Shown: in pieces, positions 36,944 to 48,900 of the stretch
How positions within the stretch are numbered: position 1 is the stretch's first letter
How the letters are laid out: each line of letters starts with the position of its first letter
NCBI RefSeq assembly: GCF_001949145.1
Contig: NW_019091467.1
Span: 755,391 to 819,390, forward strand
Source: Acanthaster planci
Taxonomy: Eukaryota > Echinodermata > Asteroidea > Valvatida > Acanthasteridae
Direction: 5' to 3'
Length of the DNA: 64,000 nucleotides
Notes under the pieces: model-generated
The model's database searches: none
What the model saw: the letters and a program-made list of their open reading frames with translations, nothing else
Told to the model about the DNA's origin: nothing
Program-made: the position numbers and the translations under genes

Positions 36944-36965
36944 ATGTCTACCAAATCAGAACAGT
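36944..36965 (+). CDS. UNC79: UNC79 exon 1 (coding part), residues 1-7 plus 1 base
   Basis: It encodes MSTKSEQ plus T, then donor GTAAGT at 36966. Exon 2 supplies TT to make Phe8, giving MSTKSEQFSAKIR against human MSTKAEQFASKIR. Only 22 coding bases, so it is invisible to ORF tracks. The 5' UTR is upstream; a possible UTR acceptor (TATTCTAG) lies at 36861-36868. A start-stop ATGTGA lies at 36931-36936. Confidence 0.93.
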
Positions 36966-39900
36966 GTAAGTACATGTAACACGTTTAAAAGATCCAGTGC
37001 GTATATAGTGTCCCTTGTGGTTACATTTATATGATCCAGGTATTTACTTTGTGGATTATGATTGGACAAAAATAGCACATGATAAAAAAGGAAAGAGTTC
37101 TATGTATGGACAACTCTTCATGCCCCTGTAAACAAACCTGAAGACTTGTTTGATTAAATCTAAGTGTTTTCTAAGTAAATGCTGTGACATTTTCTCTGCT
37201 AAATTTCACTTTTTAGGACGTTATCACTTTCTGACCGCTGTTACAACATTTGAAGGGAAAATTAGCGTTTTTCATATATGGAACTCTCACCCCCCCCAAA
37301 AAAAGCCAGTTTCTGAAAAAGTCAAGGGGTCACTCAGCTTAGTGACAAAAAATCTACTGAATCAATACGTACATCATTTATGCACCATCTTCTGTAAAGA
37401 CTCAATTCATTATCTACCTGTATACGTGTACAATGCACATCTTCCTTTTCACCAATTTACGCAGGTTTCATGTAAGATTTTGTTTGTCATTTGCAATTTT
37501 CTCTCATTGACAGTTTCGGCTAAAATCCGTAACTTGACGGATTACCAGAACCGGATCTTGCACAACATAGCCCCCTTGCCGACAGGGACTGACATTGCCA
37601 ATACATTGCGGTATTTCATACACACACTCAGAAGGTACATGTATGTTCAAATTCAAATATGGAATTTCACCCACTGTGTTAACCACTTGGTGTTGGGGTT
37701 TCCGGTACTGGACTCCTTGGTTTTGTATAAATAGCCGGGCTGCCCGAAATCAGACAAAGAGGCTGGGCCTTGTAACAAAAGACTGTACTTGGAACAAAAA
37801 ACTTGCTGCTGGGAATTACCATCATTTTTCAGCTGGCATTAGCGGAGGTAATCTGTCATTGTTTTGAAACAGTATACCACAGTTATCACTGTGGACAAAA
37901 GTGCCCCAGCACTCCAGCGATGAGCGATACAGTACCGCTGCACACTCATCCGGCTGCATTTGAAAAGATGCCACTGGGCCAATTTCGGGAACAAAGCAAA
38001 TTACGCAACACTGCGCAATCTAGGCTGTCTTTACTGGGCCGCAGGCCTGGCTGCAATACTAGAGCATCAGTGAAGGTTGCCTGTCAGATTAGAGTAGCCA
38101 TCAAACAGTCATTTGTGTGGGTGTAAACCTTCAGTAAATGAAGTTATAAATTCTTGATGATGATGCACGATTACTCAGAAGAGCTCTTGTAGTGTGCTTG
38201 AATGTGTACTGTAATGAGATGGTAAAATCTTAAATGTTGAAAGCTTTGCAACAAGAGGAACGGTTCTTTCAATCAAGGCATGTTTGGTATTGTGTATATC
38301 TTTCACTTAGATGTCGGAATGTCTCTATAATTGACATTTTCTGGCATTTGAATGTTTGTTTTGTTTTGGTAGCATCTTGAAAGAGGCTCCTGCTGACCTA
38401 GGTGATGTGAAGCATTCTGCCCGGCGGAGGCTGAACCCCCGACTGCCCCACTACCCTAGCCTGGACTACCTTTGCCTCTATGAGACCCTAGACAGCCTTA
38501 TTGAGATTGTGCCCAGTGTGCAGTATGGCCAATCAGGTAGGGAAACATTAGTTTTTACAATATTTTGTCTCTTGTTTTTAAAATGTTTTGTCTCATTGAT
38601 CGATGCCAAACACTTTGGCAGTAATCCTGAGCAAGTGATAGGAAAAGAATTGTAAATAATCACGACACTGAAAATGCTCATAGCAGTGAAGTGTTCATGA
38701 ACTAAATCTTTGGATACATTTAACATTTGCTGGCAGGAATCCTGCAAGGTACTGTACATAACTCCATATAATCTTAACTTTGTGTCTTATCACGGTCTTA
38801 TGTTGAGGTTTAGCTGCAAGAACATCGCGGAGGTATCAATTGTCATTAAATCATATTGACATCCATTACTAACTTAATCAGCACATTTTTCTCCAGATGT
38901 ACCCATTGCACCTGAATGATTAAACATTGGCAGGCTGCACAGGGTGCCATGATTCAAAGGAGGGGATTTGTTTCTTTAATCACTTGTGTCTGTTAACTGT
39001 ATTTTGGTTCAAGCACGTTCATCTATTTGTATATTTTACTTGAGATTTTAGAGTTGCTGTACACTTGTGCTAATTGTGAGAGCTAATTGACTAACTTCCA
39101 GGATGATTGGAAGTCTCAAGAAATACAAAGTTTTAACCTTTACTTCTGATTACTTTCTGGTCATTTGCAGCGAATTTTGCTTATTAGTTGAAATGTATGC
39201 AACTTTTGTAAATTTTGATCCTGAATATCCGTTGTGACATGACAATTTTATATTCATTTTCATTTTGCATAAGGTACACACATATATATAAACTGGCCTT
39301 TATTTACCAAATGATGGGTGTATCAAATTGTTTTCCATCTTTGTCAAATTCATGCAATATGCAGTATGTTGTCTTCCATTGAGGGTATGTATGAAGGATA
39401 TGCATGTATGTATATATCTTAACAAGTTTGATATAGATGTTTGGGATTGTTTTAAAACATGATGTTTTAGATGTACATAGATGTACATGTACATTTATAT
39501 TAATATATTGATCGTTTTATTTACATGAAGTCCTTTCAGCCTCTGACAGTTAATCAGACACAAACATTCGTAATTACTTGATGCCTGTTCAATTGTACCA
39601 TTGCTGTGAGATTTTGCATCACAGGGGAACGGCCAGGACTGGTCTACGTGTATTTCCCCCGATTACCTAACCTTGATCCTACCAAGCACTAGGATGGTAT
39701 CAAGTTCCAGGTGGTTCCTATATGCACCTGTAGCACGGGAGATGGAGGAAGTGGAGTCTACCTGACTTCAGCATCTGCGGTCCATGTAGTTTGTTGGATT
39801 TTGTTTGTAGAAATTTTTATTTGCCTTTTAACCCCTTAACGGCGGGAATTTCTTGCCGAAAGCCAAGTCCAAGAATTACAGCCTTGCTTGGCCACGAAGG

Positions 39901-42900
39901 TCACCTGCCAAACCGCAAATTCTAGGTTTGTCGCCCTACGTGCTCTGGCATGCGGCTCTACTCACCCTTCCACATGCCCGTTGCCTCTTTTCAAAGTGGG
40001 GACTATTGTGAAGCTGGTGATTATGATGCAAATTCGGTCTTTTCATTTCTGGGCTACGCACAAAGACCAATTACCATATATACAAGAGCCAGGGTCTGCC
40101 TTCTTTCACCGTGTTCGCTGGAGCGTGGGTCGAGAATAATAGCTGAAAAGCGGGCTGAGGATCTCAATTTCTACGGCGTGTCTAGTCACCTCTCGGCACG
40201 AAGGGGTTAAGTTGAATCATGTCCTTGGTTTACTTACACATACATGTACATGTACCATTAGCTATTCATGGTACAACATGCAACTCATCTCAAGTTGCTT
40301 TCAGAGGGTTGCTTACGTGTTTTATTTTGTTGAGTTTGTGGCCATACGTGTACATGTAGTTATAATTGGAGTCTTGTACCAACATGTGATATGATCCGCG
40401 AAAACCTGTCACAAAGGAAAGTGTTAGCTTTTCAGCAAATGGCCCTCAAATACTGATGTTTCTGTTTCCACCTTGGTTTGAATTGCACCCTCACCGGCTT
40501 GTGCGTGTGCGGATTACATGCAAAGACTGAACATTCCAACATAGATTGGCTGCATGTAGTCTGGCCAACCCACGCCAAACATGCATGAACCTGCGCTAGC
40601 GTGCGTTGAGTGCTTACCAAAGAACTGTCGGTTCTACATAAAAACATGCCCTCACTTGTTTCTACTCAGAGCATATTATACACGTACATTTCTACACAGT
40701 CCTCAATAAGCATCTGCATGGATTTCAAAAGATAGATATGCTGTGTTTTTTTGCTCTTTTGTTATTCACTGGCGCATTGAAATAAAGAATTATTTAATCA
40801 TAACTATTCCCACATTGAGTGCTCAGTTGCTTACTTGCCTGTAAAGTGTCATGTACGCTACATGTATATGTACATGTAGCTTAGAACTGCTGCATACAAG
40901 AGCCAACTGTTCTTTGCTTCAGTAGAGACCACCCAGAAAAAATTTTGATCAGTGACAAGTTGACAACGCACTCACTCCCACACTTTAGTTGTGGGGACAT
41001 ACTGTACACTCGATATTTCACCTACATGTATTTTGTGGGGATGGAAAACGTTGTGGGGACTCAGAAATGTCCCCAAAACTCAGTTCAAATTTCCCTAACA
41101 AAAGAACTTGTCCCCTGAACTTGGTGAATGCCTACCCACACATACACTCATTTACTCCTCTTCTGGACTGCAAGCATGGACTGGTTGCCTGTTCTGTAAG
41201 ATGGTCTCTCCCTGTTCTGGCTGATGGAATGAAGTGGCAGCAAGGCTTGGCGGTATGTTTTCAACACATAATTGCAGATTCAGGGTGAAGCCAGTACCTG
41301 ATGACACCTGTAACAGTACAGCATACATGTGTTGCCAGTAGGACTGAGAGATCAAGGTGGTCGAGTTTAGCTGGTTGTACGATGATGGTATTTCAAGGAA
41401 CTGTAGTCTGTTAGTTTCACTATAATTGTTCATTGATGCCAGTACGTGTATTGAAAACGTGTTTGTATATTGACCATTTTTAGAACCTGCACTGAACTGG
41501 AGGTGAAGTCCATTTATCCATCTGGATCAGAGTTGACTCGGTTTCTTTGAAGAACTGAGACTGTAGCAAAATGATAGACCTGTTGTATCATTACAGCACA
41601 TTTTATTTATTTAATTGAAGTAAATTGTGGAATTGTTAAAGAAGTCTTATGTACAATTTCTTCTTTTCTTGAGTCTTGAATTTTTGATAAGATATTCATC
41701 CACCGGACTGATTCCTGTTGCAGTGATCAGCAACTCATCCATTATCACAGAGCCATTTACCGGTACCTCAGTTCTAGGCAGTTGGACTGGCAGAGTACCG
41801 ATACATGTACATATTAAAGCTGCATGGTTTCCAATAGTCCTTAGTGTCACCCGTTCTACTGGTACTCAATTGTGTGCTCCGTATGAAAGTCTGATACATG
41901 TGGGCATACAAATATTATGCAACTCGGTGTATCGGCCAATCATAGCCATTACAAAGTCATTTGCCCCCCCTCCCAGATGGTGATGGAAGATGTCAGTTGG
42001 ACACCAGTTATCAGCTGATTCAAGGAATTAACCACTTTCTGCCGGGGACTCCGGAATCGGAGACGTATGGTTTATGTGTATGGCCAGGGTTTCCGAACTC
42101 AGACAAAGGAAACAGGGCCCTGTAACAAAAGACCGTACTCCGAACAAAAGACCAGGCTGCTGGGATTTATCGACATTTTTCACTTTCAAAAGTGGTGATA
42201 ATCCAGCCTTGTTTTGAAACCGTATACGGGGTTTGGGGCATTGAGAGCAAGCAGATTACCACCGGGGACAAAAGCGCTCCACCACCGCTGCGATGAGCCA
42301 CACAGCATCCCTGCACGCTAATCTGGCCCCTATTGAAAAGAGGTCAGCAGTGCTTTGAGCCACGTTCGTGAACAAAAGAAAGTTACATAACGCCGTACAA
42401 TCTGGGCTCTTTTTACAAGGCTGCAAGCCTGGCTGAAACACTTGGGTGTCAATGAAGGTCACTTGTCAACTAAGAGTAGTGCCTAAAGATTACTTCGTGC
42501 GGCTATGAACGACTGTTAAATGAAGTGATTAATTTTTGAAGAATTTTGAAAACGGAAAAAATGATAGTCATGCCAGCCCAGCATCATCAACATTGAAAAA
42601 TGCCCCGGCATGAAGTAGTTAAAGAAACCTGTGCTCTGCTGATATGGCATGCATGAGAATTGATCAACTTCAGCCTTATAGTTCATTTCTGATGATCAAA
42701 TGGATTCAGCCAGACACAACAAGAATTCAGCTCACTTTTTCTAGCGAATAATTTTGAAACTTGTGAGAACAACAGTGGAGGAAAACAGAAAAACATTTTC
42801 ACCAGGCACTGACTCTGACCTTACTGCTTGCATGAGCTATGCTTTGTAGCCAAAGGAACAATGGCAGATGTCTGTTTATTGTCAAAATTGGGAGGGAGGT

Positions 42901-45900
42901 GAGTGCGAGTTCTTCTTGAATAATCAATCATGGAATCTGCCTGCATGTAATAAATGTTTATCTGCAAAGTTTAGCAGATTATATTAAACACCGGCTCACA
43001 GAGAGAATGGAACATTGGAAGGATTGTTTTCAAGTTAATGGAAACCCCAGTTCTGGAATAGTTGTTGATTTCCTCAGTGGTGACAAGCGGACTGAATTTC
43101 ATTGAGCCACTGTTTATTATTGTAATTAAACGTTTTGTTTAAAGTTAAGTTTAGTTTAAATTTATTTCTCATTAATGCAAACTCTTTTCTTTGATCCTTA
43201 TTACTTGTGGTGGTTTTGGCCACAAAATATTTTCCAGATGTTGCTCATTATTCATTGATCGTTTGAATAAAATGTTGAACTTTAGGAAAACGTTGTCCTT
43301 GTTCCTTCAGATCCTCATTAGTTGTAGTGGCATCACCATAAATAATGTGTTTTGTAAATTGAATATTACGTAACAGGATGTCCTAACTACACAGGAAGCA
43401 AAATCACCTGTTAGTGGCAACTCGCACCTACAGTTGCTTGTGATGGTTTCTTCCGTAATTGAGTAATCTTGTCTGGAATTGATGCTGAAACATTTTTGAC
43501 AAGAGTGCTTGATCCAGTTTCAAACTGCCCACAGTGCTCCAAGCAGTATTGGAAGACAAGAGATTTTCATGGGTAGAGTATTACAATAGAGGGCCTGCAC
43601 AGAGGGCCTGCATGGAGCACCCTCCCAGAACACACGTTTGTTAGTTAGATTTAATGACAGTGAATGCACAAAAGTTTACTCAGGCCTATCCCAGAGTAAG
43701 AAAGAAATGCCCTCTAACATGAGGTCATACGCAGGGTGTCTGTCAATGAACAAAAATCACTTTCATCTGTTCAAAATTCCTTCAATTGTGTCTACTTACA
43801 GTTCCTTGCTCTGCACACTACTTTTTTTTGGTAGCCAGGCACCTTTGTTACGTTGCCTTAATCCATGCTAGGGACCTGGACTTTGTAAGGGTTGCCCAGC
43901 AGATTAGGATGGAGTGACTCTTGTCTAGTAGAGATTATTTGCATTTGAATTACTTGCCTTTTGGTGTAAGGGAAGGACACTCCCTTGGATTCCTTCTAGT
44001 GGAAAAGAGCATACACATGTACTTAAATGTTGAAGACTCATAGTTGGGTGCTGGTAAGGGCATCATGTCTGTTGATTGATTGAGTTGATTTACAGTAGTT
44101 ACTTATTGTATTGATTGCCAAGGTGGCTCAAAATGCAACATGTTTTCTGTTGCTGAAGTACTGGTGGATGTTGTAAGTTAGTTTGTTTACATGCATTGAT
44201 GTACCTCTTACCCCATGTCAACAGTGCCTTTGTATTCCCTTAACTGGTACTGTTTTTGATAGTATAATACATGTATGTAAGTGCTGGCTCTCATGAATGG
44301 CCACTAAAAATTAATTGAGGATTGCATCTTTTATTTGATTGAACAACTAGTTCAATTGTACAATATGGCCAAGAAATTTGTAGGACTAATGTTGATTGGA
44401 AGTATTCACTGTTTTTTTTTCCCATTGAATCCATACTGCAAAATGTGTGAATTGAGTATTTTTTCTTGCAATAAATGCTAAAAGCCAGTTTGACTTCGAC
44501 AGTTGATGTTATTTTGTTTATGCTCCCTCTGCTGGTAGATTCCTAATTAATCAAGGATTTTGTTACAGCAGGGTCGTATGGTTCCAGATGCTTCTTACTA
44601 ACAAGCATTTACAATAAAGAAATATTGAACTTGAAGAAGAGCCTCGTGCTGTTTGTTGAAAGCAGTATTTCCACAAATTATGATGCACTGGCACAATATA
44701 CATGTGCCTTTGTTGCCTACACCTCCATTGCTATTTGCCCCCTCGGGTGTACAAAACTCATTGACCCTGTCTCAGCAGGCAACAATTGATTTTCTATACC
44801 AAGGTAATACTAGATTTTTAAATGCGTGTCAAAATGTATTTTATTTCACTAAAATTGTCCACCAGCAAAGTGTTCACATGTAGTTAAACAACTTCAATAA
44901 AATTGAATAATTGATGGTAATATCATCTTTTGCCTCGGTACTTCCCCAAAAATTTTAATTCTGTCATGAGTAACATCTAAAACTGTGAGGTCTCCCCTGT
45001 GCCTGTCATGCATGTGATGATGCAGAATTCTGAGCCACCGTTTTCTTTGTGTTGATGCTGTCCCACGCAAAAATCAACTTTTTAAATTTTTTCATAATTA
45101 GTTATTGCTTATGATTTGAAATGAATTTCATCTTTATAAGAAGATATCTGTATGTAGCATTTTTTTTCTTGAGTCCTCTTTGCTGGTGTCGGTTTTATAA
45201 ATTGTTCTTTTCAGATTCTGCTTGTTGCCAGTTTAATGGATGGATGCTGATAATAAATGACAAACTTTTAATTTTGTTCATTATTTTGGTAACTTCTGAG
45301 TATATCAATAGATCTACAAAATACAGACATGTTGAACTTGAAGAAAGGCGCATGCAGTCTGTACTTTGGGTGTTTGATAGTGTAACATTTTCCATAAATT
45401 GTGATGCACATGTACAATGTGACATTTTTGCATAAAAAGGCATCTGCTCAGGATGAAAAACGTCTGTTGCACTGATTTGCTACTCATGCATCATATCCAT
45501 CACAGAGTCTACTGGAATGCAGTTGTCTTTCATTGTGTCTTCTATTTGGACCAGTGAGGCCGTGTCAGAAACAAGCTTCCAGCTTCCAGAGCTACGGCTA
45601 AGTCTACTGTCTATGCGTCTCCACGCATTTTCAATGGAGTGAAGACCTAGACCTAGCTCTAGACAAGAGATTCGGATGGAGCCTAAGTTGGCCGGATGAT
45701 TGGTTGCAGATTATTAACAGCAGCTGACAGAGATCCGATAATGATCATGGGCTGATGAGTCTCTATGGTTATTGACAGAAGGTCAAGTTCTGGAATTATT
45801 GATATAGTTTTTTGATGGTGACAGAAGCTGACTGAACTTTATCGAGGAACTGTCTTTGGATTATGATAAAACAAAGTGTTTGAAATTATTCTTAAATTTA

Positions 45901-48900
45901 GTGATGTGGTTGGAGATCATATGCAGCAGAAGCTGACGGAGAGCCAGTGGAGAACATGCGGAGGAATGTTTCAAAATTAATTGTTATTGCTGGGAAATTG
46001 AAATAAAAATGAATTTTACAGTAAGATATGTTTGTCATTGTTTTCTTGTCATCTTTTCTTAATTTTTTGGTCCAATTTTTTCCAGATGCTACTTGTAACC
46101 AGTTTCATGGATGGAGTATGATAATAAATGACAGACTTTGTGATTTCGTTCTTCCCGTAGCTTATTAACATCTATAAAAATACAGAAATGTTGAATTTGA
46201 AGAAATGCCTCATACATGTTCTTTCAGTACTTTGAGTGTTTGATAGCAGTTGACAGGTTCCACAAATTATGATGCACATCTACAGTGTGACATCTTCGCG
46301 TAAGCAAGGCAACTGTTCTGGTTGAAATGAAAGGATATAACCTGTCAGACTCACTGCTGTTGTAGTGAGCAGCAACTCATCCATCACTTCAATCACAGAT
46401 AAGAGACTGTGACCAGTAATTTTGAACTATCTGCAGACTATTTCAAGTCATGCCATTGCTGGGACAAACTGCCAAGTTTCTGGATATATCTTTGCTAGAT
46501 GTTGATCCCACGTGACTGTTTCTCATCTCTCTATTTTGCCGAAGATATTCATTTTACTCTGTGAAGTGGTACATTGTAACTCACGTCCATGGTTCTTGGA
46601 CCTGATGAGTGACTCATTCTATCATAGCTGGTGAAGTAAATCAGCTGTGAGTTGGTTCCTGAGTGTTCTTACCAAGAGCTGATGACCTGGATGTGACATT
46701 GGGAAATGGTTGCAGGCTTTTCTTAGCAGAAGCTGTGAGTTGATGATCGATGGACATTTCTGGAACTGATGCTCGACCATTTCAACCACGATGCCTGTTG
46801 AAGTTCCAGACTGCTGGCAGAGTTTTCTCAGCAACATTGGAAGACAACGTAGTTTCATGAGTAGAGTACGACAAAGAATGACAGCAGTACATCTGTCAAA
46901 GAGCATTGAAGTTGAGTCCTGTGCGTGTGCTTATTTCGTTGGATCTCCTGCTTGAACTCGCCGATGAGTGAGTTACGTGTACAACATGGTTGTTGACGTG
47001 GTTTTGTCTGTAAGATTCTTTTTCAGATGCTGCTTGTTCAGTTTCATAGATTGAGTATACATGTAATAATAAGGGAATAAATATGTGCTAGGCCAGTCTG
47101 GCTCAGGAGAATGGACGTGACTCGGCTCGGGCATAATCAGCATTCATTCTCGTGAGCAAGGTTAGTTTAATGCTGGCCAAGCACATAGTTATTCCCATTT
47201 ATGAATACCTGGGATTCAGAGGTGTTTGGCCCAAAGACTGTGCTGGTTTTGTTGGGGGCACTGGCTCGGCGGCCTTGTTCCTATTGCATGGCTCCTTATT
47301 TCAGGTACCATGTAATTAAACACGGCCAACTATGACTTGCCCCTTTCTATGATGCCCATTAACAGTACCATTTTGTCGGCTTGGTGCTAGTTTTTGCTCC
47401 ATTCTGTAATTTTGCTTGGCTAGGTATTTGTAATATTTCGCTTTGCTTGTCAATGATTTGGCTTATCTGTAATAGCTGGTGTTTGCATGAGAAGTTAAAG
47501 TTGCTAACAAACAAACTTTTAATTCTGCTTTAATTCATTCATTGTCCTGCTGATTTCAGTTATCAGTTCAATTTTGCTTTAAATGTATTTCATTAGCTTT
47601 GTCTCAGCCTGATGTCATTTAAGCATTCTTGTTCTTGTCCTCTTTTAAAACTTTACCTTCTGCTGTACGCTGGCCATACGCGACAGTCCTGTAAGGGTTA
47701 AGGATATATTATGGGTATGTTTGTGAATTTTGTTGGAGATCAATTGTGAAATGAGATCCCAAGTAATTTTGGGATGTGAAGTATTTCCTGGATTAGCTGA
47801 TGAGAGATCCAAATTGTAAATACAGTTTGTGTTCATCATCTGGGAGTGGATATGACATTGTAAAGATAGGCAAATTGTATTTTCTCACAGATACCGTTCT
47901 GCTTATATTTCCATATAAAGTTTAGTATATTTGAAGAAACCTTGAGTCGTTAGTCTGAGTTCTTTATTCTTCTCTGTATTTTTTTCTCCATAAATTGTAT
48001 TGTTCGGTTTTCCTTGAATCTACATGTATGGAGGGTATTTTGCAGATTGTAGACTATGGCACTAGTGCAAGAAGGAGGTCGCACAGAAATTGAAGAAGGG
48101 ATTGTTGACAGAGAGGTCTTAGCCGAAGCTGAGAGCAATCCACGAGAGAACTGTGGGCAGAGTCAGTGTATTTTCAGTGGCCTAGATGGAGACCTGATTA
48201 GAGTGAATTCCAGAGTACTCCTTTGTGAACGAGTACCACCTCAATGGCAAAGGAGGAGGAGATCTGACTGTAATGCGTGCCTGGCATCCATAAAGATGGA
48301 ACACTCTGATAAATGTTGCTTGCTGTGCTCTATGTGCCATCAAAGGGTTGTCGTTGCTGTGCCACTGATTGTTTTCACACACAGCCCTTAGCTTGAGGAA
48401 TATTGCTATTGCTGTATTATGGTACTTCCTTTTGTTTGCTGGCATATTAATTGAAATAAAAGGAGATTATTTCTTTGTGACTTTCTTTTTGGTATTTTTT
48501 GGTTAGTTTTGTCCATTTACACTATCTGGCTCTTCGTCTTAAGCAGCTTTCCTCTGTCAAGTGTTCTTTTGTCTTGTTCAGCTCTGTAATGTCTCATTTG
48601 TTTTTCGTTTGTTCAATTTTCCTGTTGTAGTTTTTCATTGCTTTTTATGTTTACTTTACCAATAATAGGATGATTTTACTTCTCTTGATTTTGATTAGTT
48701 AAAACTGTATTCTTTTTATCCATGCTTCATGAATGAATAATTTGTTATTGTTGGCTAGGGTCTTGATGTACACATCACCTTGATGACAGTTGTTAATCTT
48801 TTATATTATTACTGACAAGCACTGCTGAATCTTTTATAATGCTTTAATATTGGAAATGTCTGAAGATCTGAAATAAACAAGGAATAAAATATAATATTTA

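Larger units (their letters stand above)
42960..47090 (+). repeat. Diverged intronic cassettes (three module types) in UNC79 intron 3
   Basis: Module P: 43047-43130 and 45787-45870 (TTCTGGAAT..., GATGGTGACA.AAGC.GACTGAA). Module Q: 43473-43590 and 46762-46880 (TTGGAAGACAA..., TCATGGGTAGAGTA-like). Module R: starts near 43232, 44581, 45211, 46081 and 47031 (CAGATGCTGCTTGTT-like, then AATAAA, TGTTGAACTTGAAGAA, ACAAATTATGATGCAC). The order and spacing suggest old segmental duplications of about 3 kb with later decay. Confidence 0.75.

Noticed and set aside
37150-37513. Upstream part of the open frame leading into UNC79 exon 2
   Set aside because: It is intron. The acceptor at 37513 joins exon 1 (36944-36965) in phase and restores the conserved MSTKSEQF start.
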